Shown here: positions 44,209 through 53,628 of the stretch, piece after piece | Layout of the letters: every line of letters begins with the position of its first letter | Numbering within the stretch: the first letter of the stretch is position 1 | Assembly: GCF_034009455.1 (NCBI RefSeq) | Contig: NZ_CP125380.1 | Span: forward strand, 1,529,001-1,593,000 | Origin: Pseudomonas sp. P5_109 | GTDB lineage: Bacteria; Pseudomonadota; Gammaproteobacteria; Pseudomonadales; Pseudomonadaceae | Reading direction: 5' to 3' | DNA length: 64,000 bases | The notes under the pieces: model-generated | Database searches by the model: none | What the model was told of the DNA's origin: nothing | The model's input: the letters and a program-made list of their open reading frames with translations, nothing else | Position numbers and translations under genes: made by a program

Positions 44209-45636
44209 ATGTCGATACCACGCTTGAAGTCCTACCTTTCCATTATTGCCACCGTGCTGGTGCTCGGTCAGACGGTCACCGCCCAAGCGGTCGAATTGCC
44301 TGACTTTACGCAACTGGTCGAACAGGCCTCGCCTGCGGTCGTGAACATCAGTACCACGCAAAAGCTGCCGGATCGCAAAGTCAGCCAGCAGCAGATGCCC
44401 GACCTCGAAGGCTTGCCGCCAATGCTGCGCGAGTTCTTCGAGCGGGGCATGCCGCCGCAATCGCGTTCACCTCGTGACCGTCAGCGCGAGGCAACTTCCC
44501 TGGGCTCGGGTTTCATCATCTCTCCTGATGGCTACATCCTGACCAACAACCACGTGATCGCCGATGCTGACGAAATCCTCGTTCGCCTGGCTGATCGCAG
44601 CGAGATGAAAGCCAAGCTCGTCGGGACCGATCCACGTTCCGACGTGGCGCTGCTGAAAATCGAAGGCAAGGATCTGCCGGTGCTCAAGCTCGGTAAATCC
44701 CAGGACCTGAAAGCGGGCCAGTGGGTGGTCGCGATCGGCTCGCCATTCGGCTTTGACCACACCGTGACCCAAGGCATCGTCAGCGCCGTCGGTCGCAGCC
44801 TGCCGAACGAAAACTATGTGCCGTTCATCCAGACCGACGTGCCGATCAACCCGGGTAACTCGGGCGGCCCGCTGTTCAACCTGAACGGTGAGGTGGTCGG
44901 GATCAACTCGCAGATCTATACCCGCTCCGGTGGCTTCATGGGTGTGTCGTTCGCGATCCCGATCGACGTGGCCATGGATGTTTCCAATCAACTGAAATCC
45001 GGTGGCAAGGTCAGCCGTGGCTGGCTGGGCGTCGTGATTCAGGAAGTGAGCAAGGACCTGGCGGAGTCGTTCGGTCTGGAGAAACCGGCCGGTGCGCTGG
45101 TTGCCCAGATCCAGGATGATGGCCCGGCAGCCAAGGGTGGCCTGCAGGTTGGCGACGTGATCCTGAGCATGAACGGTCAGCCAATCGTCATGTCGGCCGA
45201 CCTTCCACACCTCGTTGGCGCATTGAAGGCGGGTGCCAAGGCCAATCTGGAAGTGATTCGTGACGGCAAGCGCAAGAATGTCGAGCTGACCGTCGGTTCA
45301 ATTCCGGAAGAAGGCTCGGAGATGGATGCGCTGCCAAAATCCAGCATCGAGCGCAGCAGTAATCGCCTCGGGGTTTCCGTGGTCGAGCTGACTGATGAGC
45401 AAAAGAAAACCTACGACCTCAAGGGTGGTGTGCTGATCAAGGAAGTGCAGGACGGTCCTGCCGCCATGATCGGTCTGCAGCCAGGTGATGTGATCACTCA
45501 CCTGAACAACCAGGCCATCGGTTCCACCAAGGAGTTCGCGGACATCGCCAAGGCGCTGCCAAAGAACCGCTCGGTGTCGATGCGGGTGCTGCGCCAGGGC
45601 CGTGCGAGTTTCATCACCTTCAAACTGGCTGAATAA
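44209..45636 (+). CDS. mucD: Periplasmic serine protease MucD (HtrA/DegP family)
   Basis: A 475-residue protease with signal peptide (to about residue 27) and catalytic triad His115 (NNHVIADAD), Asp145 (DPRSDVALLK) and Ser218 (NPGNSGGPLFN), followed by two PDZ domains. It degrades misfolded envelope proteins and dampens AlgU. It starts 178 bases after mucB with a GGAG site; the usual mucC is missing between them, as in several non-aeruginosa pseudomonads. Confidence 0.96.
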   Translation: MSIPRLKSYLSIIATVLVLGQTVTAQAVELPDFTQLVEQASPAVVNISTTQKLPDRKVSQQQMPDLEGLPPMLREFFERGMPPQSRSPRDRQREATSLGSGFIISPDGYILTNNHVIADADEILVRLADRSEMKAKLVGTDPRSDVALLKIEGKDLPVLKLGKSQDLKAGQWVVAIGSPFGFDHTVTQGIVSAVGRSLPNENYVPFIQTDVPINPGNSGGPLFNLNGEVVGINSQIYTRSGGFMGVSFAIPIDVAMDVSNQLKSGGKVSRGWLGVVIQEVSKDLAESFGLEKPAGALVAQIQDDGPAAKGGLQVGDVILSMNGQPIVMSADLPHLVGALKAGAKANLEVIRDGKRKNVELTVGSIPEEGSEMDALPKSSIERSSNRLGVSVVELTDEQKKTYDLKGGVLIKEVQDGPAAMIGLQPGDVITHLNNQAIGSTKEFADIAKALPKNRSVSMRVLRQGRASFITFKLAE

Positions 45637-45654
45637 TCCGGTTGTTGGCTGAAT

Positions 45655-45686
45655 AAAAAACCGCCTCGCAAGAGGCGGTTTTTTTT
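45655..45686 (+). terminator. Terminator after mucD
   Basis: Stem AAAAAACCGCCTC/GAGGCGGTTTTTT with a GCAA tetraloop and a T tract, 18 bases after the stop. Confidence 0.95.
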
Positions 45687-45712
45687 GTCCGGACTTTTTG
45701 TCTCCGGAGGCG

Positions 45713-47146
45713 TCAGCCCATCATGTCCTTGATCATGCGCTCCTGCTCCATCAGCTCGCGTTGCCGCGCGTCGATCCGCGAAGACAGCGGGAAGTTGCTG
45801 CCTGCCTTGCGTTTGGCGAAGTCCAGTTGCTGGATGGCCTGTTTGTAGTCTCCGACCAGCGCAAAATACTCGGCGCGAGCCTGATGCAGGCCGATGATGT
45901 TGCCCGACAGACCGCGCGTTTCGGCAACCTGATACCACACGTCCGGATCATCCGGGCGCGACTTGAGCAGGCCTTCGAGGGCTTTCTCCGCATCCGCAGT
46001 ACGGTTTTGCTTGAGCAGCAGGTCGACGCGCACCTGGTTCAGCGGGTAGTTGCCAGGGTACTGGGCCATCAAGCGGTCAACCCGGGACTGGGCATCTGCC
46101 AGGCGGTTGTTGGTGATGTCCAGATCGACCTGAGCCAGGTTGTAAATGATTTCGTTGGGTGACTTGGCCAGCAACTGCTTGAGGTTTTCCCGTGCTTCGT
46201 TCAGTTGGCCGCCCTTGATCTGGGCGATCGCCAGGCCGTAGCGTGCCACGTCGTTTTTCGGGTTCTCGTCGAGCTGGGCGCGGAAGCGCTTGGCGCCGAG
46301 CCCCGGGGTTTCCTCATAGATCAGCTGCACGCGTGCGCGGATCAGTTGGTAGCGCATGCTGTCTTCGATACCGCCTATTGGAAACTGTTCGGCACGGTTG
46401 CGGGTGTCGGCGATACGCGATTCGGTGACCGGGTGAGTCAGCAGGAATTCCGGTGGCTTGGCATCGTAGCGGTACTGACGCCCCAGGCGCTCGAACATGG
46501 TTGGCATCGAGCGCGGATCGTAACCGGCCTTTTCCAGATTGAGGATGCCGATACGGTCGGCTTCCTGCTCGTTCTGGCGGGAGAACCTCCGCTGCTCCTG
46601 GATGGCTGCGGCCTGTGTGCCGGCAATGGCTGCGATCCCGGCGTCACCGCCACCTGCGGCGGCCACCACGATGCCGGCCAGCAATGCAGCCATCATCGGC
46701 ACTTGCATGCGTTGCTGTGCTTCGATGCCGCGGGCAAAGTGGCGCTGCGACAAGTGAGCCAATTCGTGCGCCAGTACCGAGGCATATTCGCCTTCGGTCT
46801 GGGCGTTGAGGAACAAGCCACCGTTGACCCCGACGATCCCGCCCGGCGCCGCAAAGGCGTTGAGCTGCGGGCTGTTGATCAGGATGAACTCAAGGCGCCG
46901 GTCGGTGACCTGGCTGGTCTCCACCAGTCGATAAACGCTGGATTCCACGTAATCCTTGAGCTGCGGATCGTTGAGCTGCGAAACCTGACTGCGCAACATG
47001 GCCAGCCAGGCGCGACCGAGCTGGTATTCCTGTTGAGGCGAGACAATGGCAGAACTGGCGTCGCCGAGTGACGGCAGGTCGTCGGCGAAGCCCGGTGAGG
47101 CGAGCAGGCAAGCGAGCGTCAGCAGGGTAGGGCGCAAAAATGTCAT
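45713..47146 (-). CDS. M48-family metalloprotease with TPR repeats (BepA-like)
   Basis: A 477-residue periplasmic protein: signal peptide (to about residue 21), then the zinc site HELAH at 127-131 (VLAHELAHLSQRH) with EQEADRIG as third ligand, and a C-terminal TPR array (about 290-470). E. coli BepA (YfgC) of the same design trims and folds outer-membrane proteins such as LptD. The start at 47146 (MTFLRPTLLT) is preferred over an ATG seven codons upstream. It is convergent with mucD, an interesting pairing of two envelope quality-control proteases. Confidence 0.9.
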   Translation of the reverse strand: MTFLRPTLLTLACLLASPGFADDLPSLGDASSAIVSPQQEYQLGRAWLAMLRSQVSQLNDPQLKDYVESSVYRLVETSQVTDRRLEFILINSPQLNAFAAPGGIVGVNGGLFLNAQTEGEYASVLAHELAHLSQRHFARGIEAQQRMQVPMMAALLAGIVVAAAGGGDAGIAAIAGTQAAAIQEQRRFSRQNEQEADRIGILNLEKAGYDPRSMPTMFERLGRQYRYDAKPPEFLLTHPVTESRIADTRNRAEQFPIGGIEDSMRYQLIRARVQLIYEETPGLGAKRFRAQLDENPKNDVARYGLAIAQIKGGQLNEARENLKQLLAKSPNEIIYNLAQVDLDITNNRLADAQSRVDRLMAQYPGNYPLNQVRVDLLLKQNRTADAEKALEGLLKSRPDDPDVWYQVAETRGLSGNIIGLHQARAEYFALVGDYKQAIQQLDFAKRKAGSNFPLSSRIDARQRELMEQERMIKDMMG

Positions 47147-47244
47147 GCACAAAGCCTTAGTCGACAAAGACCTTACTGTAGCCGGACACCGGCGTTGCGA
47201 CCAGATATTCTAGGCAGCTCAACCACCTGATCCGGAGTGATGCA

Positions 47245-47484
47245 ATGACCGACGCTGTAGAGCATGACGTTGAACTGGACGCCAGCGGCCTGAATTGTCC
47301 CTTGCCATTGCTCAAGGCCAAGATGGAGCTCAACAAGTTGGCCAGTGGCGCGGTGCTCAAGGTCATCGCCACCGATGCAGGTTCGCAGCGCGACTTTCGC
47401 ACCTTTGCCCGATTGGCCGGTCATACCCTGCTTCGTGAAGAAGAAGATGCCGGTGTTTACCGCTACTGGTTGAAAAAAGCCTGA
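47245..47484 (+). CDS. TusA-family sulfurtransferase
   Basis: A 79-residue protein with the TusA/SirA signature: LDASGLNCPLPLLKAK with a CPxP motif (Cys18 is the likely persulfide carrier). It may donate sulfur to tRNA modification, molybdenum cofactor or similar. It is 31 bases upstream of the AI-2E-type transporter gene, so they may be co-transcribed. Confidence 0.9.
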   Translation: MTDAVEHDVELDASGLNCPLPLLKAKMELNKLASGAVLKVIATDAGSQRDFRTFARLAGHTLLREEEDAGVYRYWLKKA

Positions 47485-47515
47485 AATCGGCTGCGTTTGC
47501 TCCTAAGGATTATTG

Positions 47516-48586
47516 ATGTTCAAAGTGTTACGCGACTGGATCCAGCGCTATTTTTCCGATGAAGAAGCGGTGGTGCTGGCTGTCCTGCTGATTCTGGCGT
47601 TCACCGCCGTACTGACCCTGGGCGGTATGCTGGCGCCGGTGCTCGCGGGCATGGTGCTGGCGTACCTGATGCAGGGACTGGTGGTGACCCTCGAACGCCT
47701 GCGGGTGCCGGGCGGGGTTGCGGTGGGGCTGGTCTTTGCGTTGTTCATGGGGTTGTTGCTGGTGTTTATCGTGGTGGTCGTGCCGTTGCTGTGGCATCAA
47801 CTGATCACGTTGTTCAACGAGTTGCCCGGCATGCTCGCCAAGTGGCAGTCGCTGTTGCTGCTGCTGCCCGAGCGTTATCCGCACCTGGTGTCTGATGAGC
47901 AGGTGTTGCAGGCCATCGAAGTGGCGCGGGGCGAAATCGGCAAGTTTGGTCAGTGGGCACTGACGTTTTCGCTGTCGAGCCTGCCATTGCTGGTGAACAT
48001 CATGATCTACCTGGTGCTGGTGCCGATCCTGGTGTTTTTCTTCCTCAAGGATCGGGCCATGATCGGCCAGTGGGTGCGCGGTTACCTGCCTCGTGAGCGG
48101 GCGCTGATCACCCGGGTCGCCCATGAAATGAATCGGCAGATCGCCAACTACATTCGCGGCAAGGTCATCGAAATCTTCATTTGCGGTGGCGTGACCTACA
48201 TAGCCTTTGTCGTTCTTGAACTCAACTACGCGGCGCTGCTGGCATTGCTGGTGGGGATTTCGGTGGTGGTGCCTTATGTTGGCGCCGTGGTGGTGACTGT
48301 GCCGGTGTTCCTGATTGCGCTGTTCCAGTGGGGCTGGAGCGATCAGTTCATTTACCTGATGGCGGTCTACGGGATCATTCAGACGCTCGATGGCAACGTG
48401 CTGGTGCCCTTGCTGTTCTCGGAGGCGGTCAACCTGCACCCGGTTGCGATCATCTGCGCGGTGCTGCTGTTTGGCGGGCTGTGGGGCTTCTGGGGGGTAT
48501 TCTTTGCGATTCCCCTGGCAACGCTGTTCAAGGCCGTGCTGGATGCGTGGCCGCGCAAGGAGCCGGTGGTGGCGCCGCTGCTTTAG
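47516..48586 (+). CDS. AI-2E/PerM-family transporter
   Basis: A 356-residue inner-membrane protein with about 7-8 helices and the family hallmark block (VVPYVGAVVVTVPVFLIALFQWG, then DGNVLVPLLFSEAVNLHPV). PerM/AI-2E family members export or import small molecules or drive Na+/H+ exchange. The ATG at 47516 has an AAGGAT site; an upstream TTG is unlikely. Substrate unknown. Confidence 0.88.
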   Translation: MFKVLRDWIQRYFSDEEAVVLAVLLILAFTAVLTLGGMLAPVLAGMVLAYLMQGLVVTLERLRVPGGVAVGLVFALFMGLLLVFIVVVVPLLWHQLITLFNELPGMLAKWQSLLLLLPERYPHLVSDEQVLQAIEVARGEIGKFGQWALTFSLSSLPLLVNIMIYLVLVPILVFFFLKDRAMIGQWVRGYLPRERALITRVAHEMNRQIANYIRGKVIEIFICGGVTYIAFVVLELNYAALLALLVGISVVVPYVGAVVVTVPVFLIALFQWGWSDQFIYLMAVYGIIQTLDGNVLVPLLFSEAVNLHPVAIICAVLLFGGLWGFWGVFFAIPLATLFKAVLDAWPRKEPVVAPLL

Positions 48587-48613
48587 CGTTCAGGCTTTAT
48601 TTTCAGTGAGGCT

Positions 48614-48707
48614 GATGGCCTCTTCGCGAGCAAGCCCGCTCCCACAGGGTCAGCGCAGCAACTGTCTTCACCATGACACTCCGCCATCGCTGGCAAGCCA
48701 GCTCCTA
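48614..48707. repeat. REP sequences cut by the IS element
   Basis: A CTTCGCGAGCAAGCCCGCTC half and a second REP (CCATCGCTGGCAAGCCAGCTCCTA) end at 48707, where the IS begins. The REP continues (CAGGGG...) at 50145 on the far side of the IS. Confidence 0.75.
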
Positions 48708-50144
48708 TGTATGGACTCGCCCCCACTGTCTACCCGCTTTTGAAAAACCGCTGCCCCGTTGCATCTATGTATTAGGCCTATTCGTGGAAGCCGTCTTCGG
48801 CTTCTGGCCAAAATGGAAAAGCTCGTGGTATGCCGATTACAGTCAGGCCTCGAAGGCCAGTAGGAGCTTAGGCATCAATCCACGCCGGTCTTACCTGGGG
48901 TCAGTTTTTTTTCAGCAGAGGGTCAGACGGTTAGTACCTCGGTGGCAGAACTCTGTCGCTCAGTGGCCCATCGTCGCTGGCTGGCCATCACCCGCGTGGC
49001 GACGATAAGTCTGGTCATTCTGTAGAAGCACCCAGACGATTCGCAGGTTGCGGTTGGCTAGCCTGATCGCAGCCTCCTTGCGGCCCAACCGGCTCATCCA
49101 GTGCAACAAGCGACGGTCATCGGGTTGCTGGGAATCAGGTCGTAGTTGTTGCAGCACCGCATGGGCCCCTGGATCATCAGGCTGCGTAAATAAGCATCAC
49201 CTCGCTTGGTCATGCCCCCCAACCGGACCGTCTCCCCGCTGCTGTGCTGGTCAGGCACCATGCCAAAGTACGCGGCAAACTTGCGGGCATTGGGAAAGCG
49301 CTCAGGCTTGGTTTCCTTGGCCACCAGTGCCGTGGCAGTGACCGGGCCGATGCCGCGCACAGTCATTAGCCGCTTCGCCGTCATGTCAGCGTTGGCGGCC
49401 ACTTCCAGGCGTCCCGTCAGTACGCTGATGCGCTCGCCCAAATGGCGCCACTCGGCCAACAGTTCGTCGATCAGTTCACGCAGCAGGCCCGGCACCGGTT
49501 GGCTGGCATCTTCCAGCACCCGCGGGATTTTCTGGCTGATCGCAACATCGCCCTGTGCCAAGGCTACGCCGTGCTCAAGCAGCAGGCCGCGCATCTGATT
49601 ACTGAGGGCCGTGCGTCGACGCACATAGCCCTGGCGGGCGCGATGCAACGCCTGCATTGCCAGCGCCGCAACGCTTTTGACCGGTACTGCGCAGATTTTT
49701 TCATCGCGATTGGCCCGCAGAATCGCCAGCGCATCGTTGCGATCATTTTTAGGCCCGCTGCGATGTGTGGCCACCAAACCGGCTGGAAGAATCCGCACCG
49801 GATTGCCTTGGTCTTGCAGCTGCCGGGCCCAGGCCTGGGCACCCGGACCGGTCTCCATCAAAACCACGACATGCGCCGGCAACTGTCGGAGAAAATCATA
49901 AAACGCCTCGCGCGACTTGATCCGCTGCTCGTAGAGCACCTGGCCGAGGATATCTTCACCGGCGACCTGAAAGACCTGTTTGGCCAGGTCGACCGCCAAG
50001 GTTGTGCAGGCCGACAAATCGGAAGAAGACACGGATTGATCAAACGAACTATGATTTTTCATGGACTCGCCCTCGCTGTCGTTGGCTGTTTAGACTGCCA
50101 CCGTGGCGCATTGACGCCTCGGCTTGGGCGAGTCCATCCAATTA
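48708..50144 (-). mobile_element. IS110/IS1111-type insertion sequence in a REP
   Basis: About 1.44 kb. A 12-base subterminal inverted repeat ATGGACTCGCCC at 48711-48722 and its inverse at 50126-50137 frame the element. This arrangement is typical of the IS1111 group. A third copy of the 12-mer at 50061-50072 forms a hairpin with the right end. The transposase is on the minus strand and carries a frameshift. Left junction GCTCCTA, right junction CAGGGG reconstitute a REP, so the target is a REP palindrome. Confidence 0.85.
48960..50062 (-). pseudogene. IS110-family transposase, frameshifted
   Basis: The N-terminal part (50062 to about 49150) encodes the DEDD-type transposase: VDLAKQVFQVAGED, GPKNDRNDALAIL, and the transposase-20 part RGIGPVTATAL, AAYFGMVPDQHSSGETVRLG. 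At about 49150 a G is missing from a run of G. The frame then ends in unrelated residues (MTVACCTG), while the right C terminus (HAVLQQLRPDSQQPDD ... LANRNLRIVWVLL) continues in another frame to 48960. The transposase is probably inactive, unless a programmed shift or sequencing error explains it. Confidence 0.85.
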
Positions 50145-50191
50145 CAGGGGACTGCCGCCAGGCACAAATCCCGGGATCGCCCAATAATCCT

Positions 50192-50218
50192 GTGGGAGCG
50201 GGCTTGCTCGCGAAGGCG
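50192..50218. repeat. Single REP, GTGGGAGCGGGC type
   Basis: TGTGGGAGCGGGCTTGCTCG beside the 3' end of bcp. No inverse partner close by. Confidence 0.7.
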
Positions 50219-50239
50219 TCTGAGCAGACGCCAGATACA

Positions 50240-50713
50240 TCAGGCTTTATTCAGTGCCTGAGCCGCAGCCAAAACCGCATCAACATGCCCCGGCACCTTC
50301 ACGCCGCGCCATTCCTGGCGCAGCACGCCTTTGGCGTCGATCAGGAACGTGCTGCGATCCACGCCCATGTATTCCTTGCCGTAGAGCTTTTTCAGCTTGA
50401 TCACGTCGAACAGCTGGCAGATTGCTTCGTCCTTGTCGCTGATCAGCTCAAAGGGGAATTCCTGCTTGCACTTGAAGTTCTCGTGGGATTTCAGGCTGTC
50501 GCGAGACACGCCGAACACTTCGGTATTGGCGGCCTTGAACGCGGCGTACTGATCACGAAAGCCCTGCCCCTCAGTCGTGCAGCCCGGCGTGCTGTCCTTG
50601 GGGTAGAAGTAGATCACTACCTGCTTGCCCTTCAGGCCGGCGAGGCTAACGGTCTGCCCGCTGGTGGCGGGGGCTTCGAAATCGGCAACCGGTTGGTCGA
50701 TGGCAACGGCCAT
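50240..50713 (-). CDS. bcp: Thioredoxin-dependent peroxiredoxin, Bcp/PrxQ type
   Basis: A 157-residue AhpC/TSA-family peroxidase with FYPKDSTPGCTTEGQGFRD. The peroxidatic Cys45 is present. The resolving Cys50 of E. coli Bcp is replaced by Gln50. It should work as a one-Cys type enzyme or use another Cys. It lies 10 bases after the gcvR-type gene on the same strand, a conserved pair in Pseudomonas. Confidence 0.9.
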   Translation of the reverse strand: MAVAIDQPVADFEAPATSGQTVSLAGLKGKQVVIYFYPKDSTPGCTTEGQGFRDQYAAFKAANTEVFGVSRDSLKSHENFKCKQEFPFELISDKDEAICQLFDVIKLKKLYGKEYMGVDRSTFLIDAKGVLRQEWRGVKVPGHVDAVLAAAQALNKA

Positions 50714-50723
50714 GAAAGCTTCC

Positions 50724-51284
50724 TTACATTGGGTTCTGTGGGCGCCAGGGTTCGATCAGCGCGTCCAGGTTCAGCGCGTCGGCAAAATCCAGGAACTGAT
50801 CGCGCAGCCAGCTGATCTGCACGCCGGCCGGCAAGGTCACGGTGAAGGTGGCGTTGAGCATGGTGCCGCCGGTCTGCGGAGCCTGATAGGTGTCGCAGGT
50901 CAGGTTTTCCAGTTCGACATTGTGGTCCATGAAGAACTGGCACAGCTCGTTGATGATGTCCGAGCGGTAGGCCGAGCTGACATAAGCGACGTACGGCAGA
51001 GCCTGGGGACGGTTTTCCAGGGCAGCGCTGCGTACCACGTTGACCGTGAACGCATGCCGCTTGGCCAGCACTGGCAGGCTGCCTTCCAGGCGCGCCAGGG
51101 CATCCCAGCTACCGGAGATTTCCAGCACCAGCGCACTGCATTCGCCATGACGGGTCAGGCGGGAGGTGACAACGGCGCAGCGATTTTCATGGCTGGCGCG
51201 GCACAGGACGTTGGTCAGCTCCATGGGGTTGGCGCCGAGGGCACTGATAACAAGGAATTGTTCGCGAACTGTGGGGGTGGACAT
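50724..51284 (-). CDS. Glycine cleavage repressor-like ACT protein (GcvR)
   Basis: A 186-residue protein with two ACT-type domains (QFLVISALGANPMELTNVL and FTVNVVRSAALENRPQALPYVAYVSS). It matches the GcvR family, which modulates glycine cleavage or acts as an amino-acid sensor. In Pseudomonas it lies upstream of bcp and divergent from dapA, as here. Confidence 0.87.
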   Translation of the reverse strand: MSTPTVREQFLVISALGANPMELTNVLCRASHENRCAVVTSRLTRHGECSALVLEISGSWDALARLEGSLPVLAKRHAFTVNVVRSAALENRPQALPYVAYVSSAYRSDIINELCQFFMDHNVELENLTCDTYQAPQTGGTMLNATFTVTLPAGVQISWLRDQFLDFADALNLDALIEPWRPQNPM

Positions 51285-51612
51285 GCAGCATTCCTAAAGC
51301 GATGAGCGGTCGGTACGTCAGTGGGCTGATTTGCCGGGAGCGAGCCTGCGGATGCGAACTCAGAAAGCCCCGAGTGACAGGTTGCAACGAGCTCCGGCAG
51401 GGCGGGAGCGAGACGTGGCAAGGCTGGATCAGGACTTGTGATGCCGAAAATGGAGGCTGAAACCCGACGGACGAGCTTGTCTGTACCGATCAAAGTCTGA
51501 AGGGTAGCGAAAACCGGCGCCAAGGGGAATGGCGGCAGCACAGTACTTCGCTTGTGCAAGCATCTTGGCGCCAGTACCATTACGGCTCTCTTTTTCCGGC
51601 AGGAGCGGTTTC
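51285..51612. promoter_or_regulatory. Divergent promoter region gcvR-type / dapA
   Basis: A 328-base spacer that holds the promoters of both transcripts. Apart from an AGGAG site in front of dapA I see no clear operator or RNA structure. Confidence 0.4.
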
Positions 51613-52491
51613 ATGATTGCGGGCAGTATGGTGGCACTGGTCACACCCATGGATGCACAGGGTCGTCTTGACTGGGACAGCCTCAGCAAACTCGTGGACT
51701 TCCACCTTGAAAACGGCACCCATGCCATTGTCGCCGTCGGTACTACCGGCGAATCGGCAACCCTTGATGTCGATGAACATATCGCCGTCATCAAGGCGGT
51801 AGTCAAACAGGTCAATGGCCGTATTCCGGTGATTGCCGGTACCGGCGCCAACTCGACCCGCGAAGCCGTCGAATTGACCCGCAATGCCAAGGAAGCCGGC
51901 GCCGACGCCTGCCTGCTGGTCGTGCCGTATTACAACAAGCCGACCCAGGAAGGCCTGTACCTGCACTTCAAGCACATCGCCGAAGCGGTCGACATCCCGC
52001 AGATTCTCTATAACGTTCCCGGCCGCACCTCCTGCGACATGCAGGCCGAGACCGTGATTCGCCTGTCCACCGTGCCGAGCATCATCGGCATCAAGGAAGC
52101 GACCGGCGACCTCAAGCGCGCCAAGGCGATCCTTGATGGCGTCAGCAAGGACTTCATCGTTCTTTCTGGCGATGATCCGACCGCGGTCGAGCTGATCCTG
52201 ATGGGCGGCAAGGGCAACATCTCCGTTACCGCCAACGTCGCGCCGCGTGAAATGGCCGACCTGTGCGAGGCCGCCCTCAAGGGTGATGCCGAGACTGCAC
52301 GGGCGATCAACGAAAAACTGATGCCGCTGCACAAGGACCTGTTCATCGAAGCCAACCCGATTCCGGTGAAGTGGGCTTTGGTTGAAATGGGCCTGATGCA
52401 CGAAGGTATTCGCCTGCCGCTGACCTGGCTGAGCGCACCTTGTCACGAAACGCTTCGCACGGCCCTGCGCCAGTGCAGCGTCCTGGTTTAA
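51613..52491 (+). CDS. dapA: 4-hydroxy-tetrahydrodipicolinate synthase
   Basis: A 292-residue aldolase of the DapA family. Schiff-base Lys161 (GIKEATGD), Tyr133 (ILYNVPGRT) and Thr44-Thr45 (AVGTTGES) are all present. It catalyses the first committed step of lysine/diaminopimelate synthesis from pyruvate and aspartate semialdehyde. The ATG at 51613 has a good AGGAG site; upstream in-frame residues are not used. Followed by bamC after 17 bases, a conserved pair. Confidence 0.96.
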   Translation: MIAGSMVALVTPMDAQGRLDWDSLSKLVDFHLENGTHAIVAVGTTGESATLDVDEHIAVIKAVVKQVNGRIPVIAGTGANSTREAVELTRNAKEAGADACLLVVPYYNKPTQEGLYLHFKHIAEAVDIPQILYNVPGRTSCDMQAETVIRLSTVPSIIGIKEATGDLKRAKAILDGVSKDFIVLSGDDPTAVELILMGGKGNISVTANVAPREMADLCEAALKGDAETARAINEKLMPLHKDLFIEANPIPVKWALVEMGLMHEGIRLPLTWLSAPCHETLRTALRQCSVLV

Positions 52492-52508
52492 TTGAGGAAG
52501 TACAACGC

Positions 52509-53624
52509 ATGAAGCGAATGGCCGGACTTTCCGCACTTGCCTTGATTATCTCCAGCACCAGTGGCTGCGGATGGGTCTGGGGCCCGGAAGGTTATTTCCG
52601 TGACCGTGGTAGCGACTACCTGGAAGCGCAACAGACTGCACCGATGCAAATACCGCCGGATGTCCGTACCGCCAAGCGTCTGGATCCGCTGTTGCCGATC
52701 CCGCGCAACGTGGCCGATGACACCGCCACGGGCGAATACATCGTTCCTCGCCCTCAGCCGCTGACAGCGGCTGCCGACGCCAGTGCCTACTCGCTGCAGA
52801 AGAGCGGCGGCACCAGCTCCATCCTGGCGCAGAACCCGCCGGCCGAAGTCTGGCCCGTGGCCGTTCAGTTCTTCCAGGACAACGGTTTCCGCATGGATGA
52901 ACAGCGCCCGCAAACCGGCGAATTCACCACGACCTGGCAGCATTCCGACGAACTGTCCGCCGCTGTCGCCAAGCGCCTGAGCGCGGCTGGCGTCAGCACC
53001 GACAGCGAAACCCGCGTGCGGGTGCGCATCGAGCCGGGCGTGCAGCGCAACACCAGTGAAGTCTATGTGGTCAGCGCCGAGCGTCCTGCCGGCAGCACCG
53101 CCGACGTGGCCTTCACCAACCGTTCGGTCAACACTGGCCTGGACGCGGCACTGGTCGACGACATGCTCGCGAGCATGAGCCGTATCTCGGAGAAGGGCGG
53201 CTCGGTCTCGATGCTGGCTTCGCGTGATTTCGACGCGCCTAGCCGTATCAGCCTGAGCGAAGACGGCAGCGGCAACCCTGTGCTGAACGTCGGTACCGAC
53301 CTGGATCGTGCCTGGTCGAGCGTCGGTCGTGCGCTGGAACAAGGCGAATGGCGTGTTGAAGACATCAACCGCAGCCTGGGCCTGTACTACATCAACCTGG
53401 CCGAAAAAGCCGAGAAGAAAGACGACAAGCCAGGCTTCTTCAGCAGCCTGTTCGGCAGCGCGCCGAGCAAGGAAGAGCTTGAAGCCCGTGCCGAGCGTTA
53501 TCAGGTTCGCCTGAGCAAGGTTGGCGAGAACGTCCAGGTCACCGTCGAGAAGAACATCAACACCGTGGCGCCGGCAGATGTGGCGCGTAAAGTGTTGAGC
53601 AAGATTCAAGACAACCTGGGCTGA
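52509..53624 (+). CDS. bamC: Outer-membrane assembly lipoprotein BamC
   Basis: A 371-residue lipoprotein (lipobox SGC after a short signal, Cys near residue 20). The DapX/NlpB pattern follows: DRGSDYLEAQQTAPMQIPPDV then two helix-grip domains. It joins the Bam complex. It is next to dapA, as in other gammaproteobacteria, and five bases upstream of the MBL gene. Confidence 0.93.
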   Translation: MKRMAGLSALALIISSTSGCGWVWGPEGYFRDRGSDYLEAQQTAPMQIPPDVRTAKRLDPLLPIPRNVADDTATGEYIVPRPQPLTAAADASAYSLQKSGGTSSILAQNPPAEVWPVAVQFFQDNGFRMDEQRPQTGEFTTTWQHSDELSAAVAKRLSAAGVSTDSETRVRVRIEPGVQRNTSEVYVVSAERPAGSTADVAFTNRSVNTGLDAALVDDMLASMSRISEKGGSVSMLASRDFDAPSRISLSEDGSGNPVLNVGTDLDRAWSSVGRALEQGEWRVEDINRSLGLYYINLAEKAEKKDDKPGFFSSLFGSAPSKEELEARAERYQVRLSKVGENVQVTVEKNINTVAPADVARKVLSKIQDNLG

Positions 53625-53628
53625 TCCT

